64,000 nucleotides of DNA from the NCBI GenBank assembly GCA_029379225.1, contig JAQYWR010000008.1:106086-170085 (forward strand), read 5' to 3'. A model generated the notes under the pieces. The model ran no database searches, had not been told where the DNA came from, and saw nothing but the letters and a program-made list of their open reading frames with translations. Made by a program: the position numbers and the translations under genes. Source of the DNA: Nostoc sp. S4 (lineage in GTDB: Bacteria > Cyanobacteriota > Cyanobacteriia > Cyanobacteriales > Nostocaceae). Below are positions 47,053 to 56,826 of this stretch, piece by piece (position 1 is the first letter of the stretch; the number at the start of each line of letters is the position of its first letter).

Positions 47053-47433
47053 ATGCCTGGTTTTGGAGATATTGTTCAAAAAGCTTTTTATCTTGGTGTG
47101 GGACTAGCTTCTTACGCTGGGGAAAAAGCAGGGGGGAAATTAGCCGAACTGCGATCGCAAGTCCAAAAACTGGCAGATGAAATGGTGGCTAAGGGCGAAA
47201 TGAATACAGAAGAAGCCCGCCGCTTTGTCGAAGATATGATGAGGCAAGCCCAACAACCCCAACAATCTAGTGCAACCTCCGAAAAAACGCCTCCTTCAGA
47301 ACCTCGCCGCATCGAAATTTTAGAGGAAGATGAAGAACCAACGGTGAAAGAGGCATCAACTGAAAACGTAGATCGATTACGCGACCAAGTGCTAGAACTG
47401 CAAGAAGAGTTAAAACGATTGCAACGCGATTAG
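47053..47433 (+). CDS. phasin-like / granule-associated family protein
   Basis: 126 aa. The N-terminal 75 residues read FGDIVQKAFYLGVGLASYAGEKAGGKLAELRSQVQKLADEMVAKGEMNTEEARRFVEDMM, the short phasin-like helical segment shared with PhaF/PhaI-type proteins. A disordered Gln/Pro/Glu stretch and a coiled coil (ENVDRLRDQVLELQEELKRLQ) follow. It could bind polyhydroxyalkanoate granules or membranes. It begins 25 bp after the SRP RNA. Confidence 0.75.
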   Translation: MPGFGDIVQKAFYLGVGLASYAGEKAGGKLAELRSQVQKLADEMVAKGEMNTEEARRFVEDMMRQAQQPQQSSATSEKTPPSEPRRIEILEEDEEPTVKEASTENVDRLRDQVLELQEELKRLQRD

Positions 47434-47594
47434 TCAAAAGCATTGTTTTAGCCTTAAATTAAGTAAAAACTGGCATTTTGACATGGCGCTATATATACAA
47501 TACTTGATATAATACGTTCCCTAATCTGTACTTTAGTATTTCAAATTAGACAGCGCAAAACGTCCTGTTTATAGCCTGTAAAGGCGTCAAGTTT

Positions 47595-47975
47595 ATGGAG
47601 CAATGGCAAAAAGATTTAATAGAAATCGTAGAAACAGTGGCAGATGAGGTAGAGCGTTTCTTCCTAGGAATGGGTGAAATGGTAGACGCCTTTTTTGAGT
47701 TAACGGAAGAAATTAGCGAGCAAGTACACAGTAGCATTGTCACTGAAGTCGATCAGTATTTACAGGATGCTTACTGGGAGTTGGAAGATGTTGTAGCAGA
47801 TTTAGATCCAGGTTTTCCCTATGCAGTTGAACCCACAGCGGAGAAAAATCCAGCTTGTATCGGTTGTACTCACTACCACGGTCAAGTTTATGGCGGTAAC
47901 TTGTTAGTTTGTGCCATGCATCCCCACGGTTATGAAGATGAGAATTGTCCAGACTGGGAAAAACAGGAGTGTTGA
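47595..47975 (+). CDS. cyanobacterial helix-plus-Cys/His-cluster protein
   Basis: 126 aa. The first 70 residues are amphipathic and acidic (MEQWQKDLIEIVETVADEVERFF and TEEISEQVHSSIVTEVDQYL). The C terminus has a Cys/His cluster: NPACIGCTHYHGQVYGGNLLVCAMHPHGYEDENCPDWE. The CxxCxxxHG...CxxHPxG...C spacing suggests one metal or Fe-S site. It looks like a conserved cyanobacterial hypothetical; no function known to me. It is 106 bp upstream of queF on the same strand. Confidence 0.75.
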   Translation: MEQWQKDLIEIVETVADEVERFFLGMGEMVDAFFELTEEISEQVHSSIVTEVDQYLQDAYWELEDVVADLDPGFPYAVEPTAEKNPACIGCTHYHGQVYGGNLLVCAMHPHGYEDENCPDWEKQEC

Positions 47976-48080
47976 GTGGTGACTGGAGATTGGGGGAGAC
48001 GAAAAGAGAATTTCATCCCACTACCCCACCTCTGCTACACTTCCCATACCCAATGACCAATGACAAATCACAACTAACAA

Positions 48081-48500
48081 ATGACAACTAACAATTTACC
48101 AGAAAGTCTATCCCAGCCAAGCCAAAAAATGAAGTATGGCGAGCGTAATATCGCGGAAGGCGAACTAATTACGTTTCCTAATCCGCGTGTGGGAAGACGA
48201 TATGACATTAGCATTAGTTTGCCAGAATTCACTTGTAAATGTCCCTTTTCCGGCTATCCTGATTTTGCGACTATTTATATTACCTATGTGCCTAACGAAC
48301 GGGTAGTAGAGTTGAAGGCACTCAAGCTTTACATTAATAGTTACCGCGATCGCTATATTTCTCACGAAGAATCTGCCAATCAAATTGTGGATGATTTTGT
48401 TGCAGCTTGTGACCCCTTAGAAGTTACCGTAAAAGCAGATTTCACGCCTCGCGGCAATGTTCATACTGTAATTGAAGTACATCACCAAAAAAGTCATTAG
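48081..48500 (+). CDS. queF: NADPH-dependent 7-cyano-7-deazaguanine reductase
   Basis: 139-aa type I (unimodular) QueF. The catalytic Cys is in FTCKCPFSGYPDFATI, and the Glu of VVELKALKLYINSYRDRYISHEESANQI belongs to the substrate pocket. DFTPRGNVHTVIEV closes the tunnel fold. It reduces preQ0 to preQ1 for queuosine in tRNA. No other queuosine genes are in the window. Confidence 0.95.
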   Translation: MTTNNLPESLSQPSQKMKYGERNIAEGELITFPNPRVGRRYDISISLPEFTCKCPFSGYPDFATIYITYVPNERVVELKALKLYINSYRDRYISHEESANQIVDDFVAACDPLEVTVKADFTPRGNVHTVIEVHHQKSH

Positions 48501-48802
48501 TTACAAGTCATTTATTAAGTAAAAATAAAATTACCGTAGGGTATGTTAGGCGTATATTTTTAGATGATTTGTCACAAAAAAGACGATCGAAGCGCTATTT
48601 GTCACTATGTAAATATTGGCGCATTCAGCTAAAGCCCTGACACACCCTACCTTAAGATTTACTTTATAATTAGTCTTTCATTAACCATTGGTCATTGTTA
48701 TTTGCAAAGGATAATGACAAATTACAAATCACAGCTGACATTAGCACCCAAGATGTGTAAAGTAGTTGAGTATTAGTAAACTAATCTTTAACACATCCAT
48801 CT
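48501..48802. other. 302-bp spacer with a MITE-like element
   Basis: Most of it is the inverted-repeat element at 48536-48650, flanked by the GTCATT/GACAAATTAC words common in Nostoc spacers. No gene was recognised. Confidence 0.5.
48536..48650. repeat. MITE-like element with GTAGGGT inverted termini
   Basis: GTAGGGTATGTTAGGC at the left is mirrored by GCCCTGACACACCCTAC at the right (two or three mismatches), giving a 115-bp element with no coding capacity. A similar CCGTAGGG hairpin lies at 49434. Confidence 0.7.
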
Positions 48803-49051
48803 ATGGATAGAAAAAGTAGAAAAACGCGACGCCTTTTCCTGCTAGTTGTTTCCTGTAGTATAACTGGTGTAATTTTAGGAGGTACTGCCAGTTGGGCAGA
48901 AAGCAATCTGTGTTTGCAAGATAGCAAGGTTACAAGTGATTGCCTAACCCAAGATCCAATCCAAAAAACCATCGAAGGAATGAGTACAGGATTGTTAGCT
49001 GGAGCTGGAGCCGCTTTTGGTGCAGCATGGCAGTTACGCCATGAAGATTAA
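48803..49051 (+). CDS. small exported/membrane protein
   Basis: 82 aa. A basic start (MDRKSRKTRR) and hydrophobic helix end near ASWAES, a signal-peptide pattern. A Cys pair (NLCLQDSKVTSDCL) and a second, Gly/Ala-rich helix (GLLAGAGAAFGAAWQ) follow. Probably periplasmic or membrane-bound; no family recognised. Confidence 0.6.
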   Translation: MDRKSRKTRRLFLLVVSCSITGVILGGTASWAESNLCLQDSKVTSDCLTQDPIQKTIEGMSTGLLAGAGAAFGAAWQLRHED

Positions 49052-50045
49052 CTTAACATACCCTCAAGTTAGATATTCTTTAGTTAAAAGCGTTATTGGT
49101 CATTAGTCTTTTGTCCTTTGTATTTGCGAAGGACAAAGGAAAAACGGAGTAACATAATTTTGTAATACTAGACAAAAACCGATTTTTGTAGACCAATCCT
49201 TTAGCAATAATTATTAAAAAATTTCAAGTCATTTGACTGACTTAACCTGCATACGCAGCAAAATCATCGGAAGCAGCCCAAACACATATCAGACTTCTCA
49301 CCAGATGTGGAAAAAGAAGATTAGTTAGTGATTAGAATCTGCGAACCAAACTTAGTCCTTGTTCGGATTTAAAACTTTCTTCAAATTTTATTTTTTCTCT
49401 TAATATTATGTCGGCTCAATAATAGTAATTCGACCGTAGGGAAGTAATCCCGAAAACATTGTAATTGCGTTGTTTTACTACCCTACGGCAAACCCCTTAA
49501 GCGAACGTTTCACTCGCTTGAGACGACATATTACGGACAATTTGCCGAACATCATATTAGATGCATAGACCCCTAAAGATTATATAATTGTCATTCTCTG
49601 TAGAAGCTCGCTTGCTTGCTGAAGTTTTAAACAAAAAGCGATCGCCTAACGTAATACAAATCACTTCACTTTTGGTAACCCTCTTCAGTTATAACGAACT
49701 ATATTTTGTATGAAAGATAACTTCAGCCTCCGGGCAGGTATTTTCCGCTAATATTTTTTTTACTATTCGATCTACTACTATAAATCTAAAATTTACAGAG
49801 ATGAAGCTGAGGTTAAAACCCCCTGGCTTGGACTGCTGCCGATCGCAATCAGTCTGGAACTTTTGCTCGAGAACAAGCAAAGGAATTGAATTATGGAAAG
49901 AATGATTCCACTCAGCACTACTGAAATTAATAGATTTTGTTTGTAGTTAGTGATTGTACTCAAATGAGCGATCGCTAAGTTGATATTCTAAATCGCTGCA
50001 ACTGTAGGTTGCAAAATACAACTTTATCCAAGGAGAACATCGCTC
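49052..50045. other. 994-bp spacer with repeats
   Basis: No credible gene; a 63-codon minus-strand frame at 49689-49880 lacks motifs. It contains the CCGTAGGG hairpin at 49434-49488, a GTCCTTTGT...ACAAAGGA-type repeat near 49110-49140, an AAGCGA...TCGCTT dyad near 49500, and HIP1 sites. CAAGGAGA precedes the GTG at 50046. Confidence 0.5.
49434..49488. repeat. imperfect 13-bp inverted repeat
   Basis: CCGTAGGGAAGTA (49434-49446) pairs with TACTACCCTACGG (49476-49488), 12 of 13 bases, around a 29-nt loop. The GTAGGG termini link it to the element at 48536-48650. Confidence 0.6.
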
Positions 50046-50714
50046 GTGTCTAATTTTAAAATAGTTTCTACCGGTCTAGTGGCGATCGCCTTATTAGCAA
50101 GTGGTTGTGCACCAACGACTCCCCATGACCAGACTACATCTGAAGCTCCACCTGCTCAATCAGTGCAAACAACTGAAAGTCCATCACCAACTGTTTCACC
50201 AACTGCCTCACCAACTGCCTCACCAACCACATCAGGGCAAAATACCTCCAGTTCTTCAGACAAACAGTTTATGACTGAGGCTGCTCAAGGTGGTTTAGCA
50301 GAAGTCCAACTCGGACAAGTGGCATTAAAACGTGGAACTAGCAATGCGGTAAAACAGTATGCACAGCGCATGATTAAAGATCACACCCCAGTCAACAATC
50401 AACTTAAACAGTTGGCGAAGAAAAAAGGTGTGACTGTGCCAACTAAGCTCGACAGCACAAATCAGCAAGTCAAGCAGCGCTTATCCAAACTTTCTGGTAC
50501 TAACTTTGACCGCGACTATTTGAATCAGATGCTTCAAGATCATCAAAAGGATGTTTCTGCATTTCAAACTGAAGCTCAACAAGGACAAGATCCAGACGTG
50601 AAAGCATTTGCGGCTCAAAAATTACCAACCCTCCAAGCCCACCTGCAACAGGTTAGTTCCCTTGTTAATTCTGGAAGTTCAACTAGTACCCCAACTCCAA
50701 CCAGTACTCCATAA
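50046..50714 (+). CDS. DUF4142 lipoprotein
   Basis: 222 aa, GTG start with AAGGAGA upstream. The lipobox LLASGC places the mature N-terminal Cys at about residue 21, so it is anchored in a membrane. A Ser/Thr/Pro-rich linker with SPTASPTASPT repeats leads to the ferritin-like DUF4142 domain: DKQFMTEAAQGGLAEVQLGQVALKRGTSNAVKQYAQRMIKDH, and RDYLNQMLQDHQKDVSAFQTEA. A second TPTPTSTP tail closes it. Function unknown. It is 29 bp upstream of the oxidoreductase gene and likely co-transcribed. Confidence 0.9.
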   Translation: MSNFKIVSTGLVAIALLASGCAPTTPHDQTTSEAPPAQSVQTTESPSPTVSPTASPTASPTTSGQNTSSSSDKQFMTEAAQGGLAEVQLGQVALKRGTSNAVKQYAQRMIKDHTPVNNQLKQLAKKKGVTVPTKLDSTNQQVKQRLSKLSGTNFDRDYLNQMLQDHQKDVSAFQTEAQQGQDPDVKAFAAQKLPTLQAHLQQVSSLVNSGSSTSTPTPTSTP

Positions 50715-50743
50715 GTCCAAAATTCGATCGTTAAGGAAACACA

Positions 50744-52060
50744 ATGTCTGAACTGTTTAAAGGAGAATTTTCTCGTCGTCAGATTTTGACCACTGCTGGA
50801 TTAGGAGCGATTTCAGCCGCTGCGCTTGGTAGTATGGGCGAACAGGTTACTGCCCAGCAGCCAACTGGGCAAGCTACCCCACATGGAGGCACTTTGCCTC
50901 CTCAGATTCAGTTTCCGCCGATCTCAGAAAAGACAGAGGTTGAAACAGGGGGTCCTCCGACTGCATTGCCTCCAAAGCGACGTTTGGGGTTTGCGATCGT
51001 TGGATTGGGGAGACTGGCATTGGAAGAAATTATGCCAGCGTTTGCAGAATGTAAACTAGCAAAGCCAACTGCATTAGTTAGTGGCGATGCAGCCAAAGCC
51101 AATCAAGTTGCCCAACAGTATGGCATCAAACCGGAGAACGTTTATAACTATCAGAATTACGACAATCTCCGCAATAATTCAGACGTTGATGTAATTTATA
51201 TTGTACTGCCCAACAGTATGCACCGGGAATATACGGTGCGTGGTGCCAAAGCGGGAAAGCATATTCTATGTGAAAAGCCAATGGCAACCACAGTCGAAGA
51301 TGCTCAACAGATGATTGACGCGTGCAAACAAGCCAATCGCAAGCTGATGATTGCTTATCGCTGCCAATACGAGCCGCACCATCGAGCGATGATTGGGATG
51401 ATTCGCAGCAAAGAATTAGGAACCATTAAGGTAATTCAAGCAGATAACGGACAAAACCAGGGTGGTGACTTAAACCAGTGGCGGTTGAAACGCGCTTTAG
51501 CTGGAGGTGGCTCTTTACCAGATGTGGGAATTTACTGCTTGAATGCAACTCGTTATTTAACAGGAGAAGAACCGATCGCAATTAGCGCCCAAATTTTTAG
51601 CACTCCTGGCGATCCGCGTTTCAAAGAAGTAGAAGAAAGTGTCACCTTCCAATTGCGGTTTCCCAGTGGGATACTAGGGATTTGCTCCACTAGTTACGGC
51701 TTTCACGAAGCGCGGCGGTTTCGCGTCTTCGGTTCTGATGCTTGGGGACAACTCGATCCAGGGTTTTCCTACAACGGTTTGCGGATGATGATATCGCGCA
51801 AATCACCAACAAATAGCATGGCAGAAAACCTCAGCGAAGTGCGGATAGGTGAAAAGAACCAGTTCGCCTTGGAAATCGATCATATGGCGGATTGTGTGAT
51901 TCAAAATAAGCAACCTCATACGCCTGGTGAAGAAGGTTTGCAAGACCAAAAACTGATCGCGTTGATTTACGAAGCGGCACAAACAGGCAAAACGATTACC
52001 CTACCTCGTGTATCGGGACTGGATACCACTCGTGGCCCTGCTCCAAGAATGCTCAAGTAA
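50744..52060 (+). CDS. Tat-exported Gfo/Idh/MocA family oxidoreductase
   Basis: 438 aa. A twin-arginine signal (SRRQILTTAGLGAISAAALGSM) ends near TAQQ. The NAD(P)-binding Rossmann motif is FAIVGLGRLALEEI, followed by the YIVLPNSMHREYTVRGAKAGKHILCEKPMATT active-site segment. The C-terminal beta-sheet includes GGSLPDVGIYCLNATRYL. The layout and export resemble glucose-fructose oxidoreductase (Zymomonas type), but the substrate is not proven. It probably works in the periplasm with a tightly bound cofactor. Confidence 0.88.
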   Translation: MSELFKGEFSRRQILTTAGLGAISAAALGSMGEQVTAQQPTGQATPHGGTLPPQIQFPPISEKTEVETGGPPTALPPKRRLGFAIVGLGRLALEEIMPAFAECKLAKPTALVSGDAAKANQVAQQYGIKPENVYNYQNYDNLRNNSDVDVIYIVLPNSMHREYTVRGAKAGKHILCEKPMATTVEDAQQMIDACKQANRKLMIAYRCQYEPHHRAMIGMIRSKELGTIKVIQADNGQNQGGDLNQWRLKRALAGGGSLPDVGIYCLNATRYLTGEEPIAISAQIFSTPGDPRFKEVEESVTFQLRFPSGILGICSTSYGFHEARRFRVFGSDAWGQLDPGFSYNGLRMMISRKSPTNSMAENLSEVRIGEKNQFALEIDHMADCVIQNKQPHTPGEEGLQDQKLIALIYEAAQTGKTITLPRVSGLDTTRGPAPRMLK

Positions 52061-52304
52061 ATAGGTGTATACCGCAAGCCATGACCAAATAATTACTAAT
52101 TCGTAATTACTTGGTGTTTTAGCCCTCACAAAATTAAAGATTTTCGTAGTTTTAAATCAGTGGAGGGTTAAAAAATCAGCAATTTGTACGCTGCTGGAAT
52201 AGTATTATGCCCCAGAGTCATGTCTTGCAGTGAACTGAACTATTGTGCCAAGTTATCTACACGTTGACAAAGAGTGAAAAACTACCGTTCATAATATTAC
52301 CTTA

Positions 52305-53753
52305 TCAAACAATTGCCGATAGCTGTTTTGCAAAATAGGCGCGATAGAGTTCGCAACGTGGTAAGATGCGATCGCCCTCAAAGCGAATTAATCCCAAACT
52401 TTCAAGTTCATAAGCTTCAATAGGATTAAGAGAAATACCTTGCTTTGCTGTGACAATCTTAGTATAGGTCTTTGCTAGCTCGGGATTTTCTTGCAGTTTG
52501 AGCCAGTGTTGCCATAGATGATAGCGATAGATACCGCCATTGGCAATCGCTTCCTGCATTAATTCTTGTAGAGTTATTTTTTGAGAGCGAAGACAGTACA
52601 AACTAAGCTGGATCAATGCTGGATGTCCTCCTACTAGTGACATCAGTTGGGTACAATTTTTACTATCACGCAAGTTTAAACCATGCCGCCTAGCTAAATC
52701 TTCTACCTGTGATTGACTAAATTCGCTTAGATAAATAGGGAGACCAAGATTAAGGAGGGAGTGGTTAATATCCACAGAGATATACTTTTCTGTAGAATAA
52801 ACTACTACCAACCTCAGCTTTTGCCAATCAATATTCTGTCGTGCTTCCTCACCCCACGAACGCAACAAAGCAAAAAACTCCTGACAAAGATAAGGATATT
52901 CAAAAAAACGGTCAACATCATTTAGCACTAAAACTACTGGATTTTGACATTGATTGAGTAGATAGTTTTGCAGATATAAGCTGCTACTCAACTTAAAACC
53001 AATTTCCTCATCCCATTTTTCTTTAAAGTTGGGGTCAATACCTAATTCTGTTGCAATTCGCCAACAAAGACAGCGCAATAGCTTATTTAAGTCAGTCAGA
53101 CACTCTGTCTCAAAGGAGTAGCAATTCAGGTTCACAGTAGAATATCCTTGCTTGTGTGCAAAGTCACAAAGCCGCAACACTAGAGAACTTTTACCCATTT
53201 GTCTGGGAGACTGAATACGAATCACACAGACGCTTTGAGTTATTTCTCTATAAACCAGTTTCTCTATTGGAGGACGTTCAATATAAAAGGGAGAATCTAG
53301 AGGTAGGGGCCCATCCGGGTATGACGAAAGATTTTCTATCTGTTGAGTTTGTTCGTGATGTTCTTCAACAAATGACGTGAATTCAGAAGGTTGAGATAAA
53401 TCTTCTTGTGTAGTTGAACCAACAGACAAGAATTCAGATGTTTCAGTCTCATTTGCTTCATTGACGATAGTGTAGTCTTCGCTGTGTAACTCCAGATTAA
53501 AGGCACTAAAGCAGAGTTTTACAGTTTTTTGGTCTACATTTCCACTTCAAGACCATAATTTACTCAGAGTTTTAGTAGAAACATGGATGCGTGAGCTTAG
53601 TTCTTCTAGACTCAAGTGTTCGCCTTTATTTTCTGCTATCTCTACAGAAACAATTGCTGATTGCAACCGTTTAATTCCTGTAGAAGTTAGTACAACTCCT
53701 CGTTTGCGTTTAGGCTTGTATTGTTGTATTTTATATATTTTTTCTTTAGGCAT
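52305..53753 (-). pseudogene. HTH-AAA-like ATPase gene interrupted by one in-frame TGA
   Basis: From ATG 53753 the frame encodes a basic N terminus and an HTH-like segment (LSLEELSSRIHVSTKTLSKLWS), then a TGA at 53547-53549. The same frame continues SGNVDQKTVKLCFSAFNLELHSEDY into an intact AAA-like (AAA_35) domain ending at 52305. The Walker A-like segment is SPRQMGKSS (Lys188 of the joined protein), and LVLNDVDRFFEYP is the Walker B region. The joined 482-residue product has the usual layout of cyanobacterial HTH-AAA effector proteins. A TTG at 53429 could still start the ATPase half (374 aa). A sequencing error remains possible. Confidence 0.75.
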
Positions 53754-54826
53754 TTATTGTTAATAAGTATTAAAAAGTAATATTTTTGACAGTTATTGGA
53801 TGAAAGATATAATATTATTGGTAATTTTTAATACATTTATGTTTTATTTTTATAGAATTTTAATGGATTCTAATGAATTAAATTACACTATACTAGCTTG
53901 ATAGTAAATACTTTAGAGAAATTACCGACTTTTCTTACTTTTCCTACTTTTCTTACTTTTACTCAGTGTTTTGATGATTGTGTTGCAAAAAATATTTGAA
54001 TAAATGAATGCCTTTTATCTACCTGAGTTTATATAAAATATAATTAAACAATATGTAATATTATTAACATATACAACTCAATACTTTCTTTAAGTGGTTG
54101 TAAAAACATTATTGCTTTAGTAGAACCATACTACTGAGTATTTATATTTCAAGAAATATAGCAATTCAATTTGATTTTGAAAAAAATCTAAAAGGATGTT
54201 TGAAAACTCGTAAAGTCTAATATAGACCCTATTTCCATTCCTCTAAGGGAACTCTAAGAAATAAATTATTCCATTTGAAGTTGATGACTGATGAGAGCCA
54301 GTTGCTACAACGGGGGGGAAATACGCAACGCACTAGTTCCTGTTGAGTGTCAACAACGGGTGTAGGGTGTGGGGTGTAGGGAATAAATCAGTGGGGGCTT
54401 GTACCTCCACTGATTTGGAACCACCCAACGCAGAGATTTTGGTGGGGGCTTGTACCCTATTGGTTTCAGGGCAGGGTGTTAAATAATACAATTTTATCTT
54501 TCTTCCCCCACACCCTATATCCGAACCTGCAACCCTAGTTTTGGTCAATAGTGAGATATTTTTTATTTGTCAGTCCCTAAGAAAAACAAACAGAGGCTTT
54601 TAAACTGCCATTCCTTGCCTTCGGCACGATAGACGAACAGAGGGAACTCAAAGTCCCCTAGTTAAGATTTACTTTCTAAGTAGTCTCTTTGGGTGCCCGC
54701 TATTCTAATAAAGAATCCCTATTTTCAAGGCAGGTCTAATGTTTAATAATTTTCCTGCTTTGTGTTCGTCAAAGAGTAAGCGATCGCTATTTTTATAACA
54801 GCAGTTACTCAACTGCAATCAAAATT
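53754..54826. other. 1.07-kb AT-rich spacer with dispersed repeats
   Basis: Includes a pyrimidine-rich TACTTTTCTTACTTTT-type run at about 53927-53961, the repeat block at 54294-54738, and direct copies of GTGGGGGCTTGTACC near 54393 and 54442. The minus-strand frame at 54333-54548 is made of these repeats and is not called. Confidence 0.5.
54294..54738. repeat. repeat-bounded block shared with 27.6 and 58.7 kb
   Basis: It begins GAGAGCCAGTTGC, followed by ACGGGGGGGAAATACGCAAC, whose reverse complement (with small changes) recurs at about 58715-58752. It ends in TATTTTCAAGGCAGGTCTA, an exact inverse copy of 27600-27618. The interior is low-complexity repeats, so it may be a compound of several small elements. 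Confidence 0.6.
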
Positions 54827-55636
54827 TTACCTTCTTTGTTCAGTAACTAATGTGAGACTAACCCATTCGCCTTTGTCGTTATAGCTGCGAATCATCCGCT
54901 GGCGGAGGTTTGGTTGGATTAACCAACCCGCTTCTAAAAATAAAGGTTGACGTAATTGCACCTTGAGCGGTGAAACTGTAGAACCGCCATCAGGTAGTAG
55001 TAATACTTGTATCTGCTTTTGAGGATCTTCATCAAAGAGAACGATAGAACCTTTGATAGTAGCAGTTGAGGTAAGTGTGCGTTCTGCAAAAGAAGTACTT
55101 TGAATTAATCGCCCAGTATCATCTAATTGTAATTTTAGAGTTGTAGAGTAAGTATCAGGCGATCGCCAATCTGGATATATTGTCACTGCTTGACCTTGCC
55201 ATTCTCCTAACAAGTCATCTAACTGCAAAGGTGGACGTTCTGCTACTGGGGTTCCAGCTAGATGTTCTCTGATTAAGACTAATTTATCGAACTGACCGCT
55301 CTTATCAAACACTTGCACAAAACGTAAGCGGCGATTTTCATGAACAAAAGCCAGTTCTGCTCCAAATTCAGAAAATGGCGGTATCTGAATTACACCTTCA
55401 GAAAATGACCCATTTTCAAAAAACAGCAAACTCCGCCCTAAAGAACTATATTCTCTAACTAAATCATTTTTTCCAAAACGGCACAGAGTTAGCCGCACTG
55501 TCTCATTATTGTTCAAACCTTCTAAGCAAAGACGGCTAGGAGTATCCTCTAGAAGTGTACCTTGGGGAGAAATACTGGCAAACGAACCTTCCCAGACACC
55601 GAGATTTTGCAGAAAACATTCCCATTGTGATTTCAT
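54827..55636 (-). CDS. DUF3598 family protein
   Basis: 269 aa from ATG 55636; MKSQWECFLQNLGVWEGSF is the usual family start. It has two lipocalin-like halves: the first with QGTLLEDTPSRLCLEGLNNNETVRL and the second DDLLGEWQGQAVTIYPDWRSPDTYSTTLKLQLDDTGRL. The family is cyanobacterial and chloroplastic, structurally related to calycin-fold phycobilin lyases, with no proven activity. A GTCATTTGTCA-type repeat spacer separates it from ftsX. Confidence 0.85.
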   Translation of the reverse strand: MKSQWECFLQNLGVWEGSFASISPQGTLLEDTPSRLCLEGLNNNETVRLTLCRFGKNDLVREYSSLGRSLLFFENGSFSEGVIQIPPFSEFGAELAFVHENRRLRFVQVFDKSGQFDKLVLIREHLAGTPVAERPPLQLDDLLGEWQGQAVTIYPDWRSPDTYSTTLKLQLDDTGRLIQSTSFAERTLTSTATIKGSIVLFDEDPQKQIQVLLLPDGGSTVSPLKVQLRQPLFLEAGWLIQPNLRQRMIRSYNDKGEWVSLTLVTEQRR

Positions 55637-55768
55637 AGTGATTTTGTCCTTTGTCAAGAGGTCAAAGTTTTGAGTTTAGAAGCTCAAATGAGTAGAAATT
55701 GTAGTCTCATCCGAACTCACCTAGACAAGACTAGGCTTGTCAAAGGACAAATGATAAATGACAAATGA

Positions 55769-56671
55769 CTATCCTTTAGCAAAACGTTTGACGGCAAATA
55801 AGCTACCTATTAATCCTACCGTGGCACCGAAGCTCAAGAGAATTACAGGCAATAATAAAATTTGGGCTGGAGTGAGTTGTACTCCGTTGGTGATAACTTG
55901 GATGAACTCAGGTTGATTAACTAGCAATTTACCGAGAAACTGCTGAATCACAGAAATAAAACTCCAAGCGATCGCACCACCAACTAAACCAAAAGTAATT
56001 CCTTGTAAAATGAATGGGAGGTAAATCCAAATAGAAGTTGCTCCCACGAGTTGCATAATTTCAATTTCCTGGCGTCGCGCCATAACAATCAGGCGAATTG
56101 TGGTGGTAGTCACGGCGATCGCTGTTACAGTCAAAATAATTGTAATTGTTAAACTAATCCAGTTTAGACCTTGGTGTAGCTGAGCAATCCGTTTAACTGC
56201 TTCATCAATATACTGCACCGTATCAACTCCCCGTAACTTAGCCAGCTGGGTTGCTAAAGTTGGTACTACTTGAGAATTGCGCGCTTTGACTTTAATCTCA
56301 TCAACCAAAGGATTCTCGCCTAGCTGTTGCGTAACACCCTCAATATCCGAAATTCTCATTTCTTTAACCAACTTACTCCAAGCTTCCTCCTTAGTAATTC
56401 TTTGTATCGCCGTTACGTCTGGCATTTTTGCTACCAGTGGTTCAATACTTTGGGCTTGCATATCCGGTTCGAGATAAACTGATACTTCTAGCTGGCTACC
56501 GAACTGGTAGAGAAGTTTTTCGACTTGCCAAGAAGTTTGCAAACTCAAGCCAAATAAAAATAATAACACCGTCACAGTACTGACAGCTGCCCAATTCATC
56601 CAACCTCCCCGCACTAAACCAAGGAAAGTTTCTTTAAGCAAATAATCAAGTTTGGTGAGAGATTTAAACAT
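55769..56671 (-). CDS. ftsX: cell-division ABC transporter permease FtsX
   Basis: 300 aa. A TM helix at about 25-45 (WAAVSTVTVLLFLFGLSL) is followed by the extracellular domain with LEVSVYLEPDMQAQSIEPLVAKMPDVTAIQRITKEEAW and GENPLVDEIKVK. Three C-terminal TM helices follow, with the cytoplasmic coupling loop MARRQEIEIMQLVGATSIWIYLPF. It works with FtsE to activate peptidoglycan hydrolases at division. No ftsE is in the window. Confidence 0.95.
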   Translation of the reverse strand: MFKSLTKLDYLLKETFLGLVRGGWMNWAAVSTVTVLLFLFGLSLQTSWQVEKLLYQFGSQLEVSVYLEPDMQAQSIEPLVAKMPDVTAIQRITKEEAWSKLVKEMRISDIEGVTQQLGENPLVDEIKVKARNSQVVPTLATQLAKLRGVDTVQYIDEAVKRIAQLHQGLNWISLTITIILTVTAIAVTTTTIRLIVMARRQEIEIMQLVGATSIWIYLPFILQGITFGLVGGAIAWSFISVIQQFLGKLLVNQPEFIQVITNGVQLTPAQILLLPVILLSFGATVGLIGSLFAVKRFAKG

Positions 56672-56826
56672 AAATCACCCTAGTCTAAAATTCATAATTC
56701 ATAATTGATAACTCAGAATTTCAAATTTAGAACTCAAACCTGAGAATTTGGGAGTTAGAATTGAGCATTTACCACTCAGTACTCCTCAACTAAGAGTTTC
56801 TTAAGCATACAGTGGTAACTAGTCTA

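Noticed and set aside
49689..49880. 63-codon minus-strand frame in the 49-50 kb spacer
   Set aside because: No motif or start signal, and the spacer is repeat-rich.
54333..54548. 71-codon minus-strand frame
   Set aside because: Built of repeat sequence containing duplicated VQAPT-coding words; no start site.
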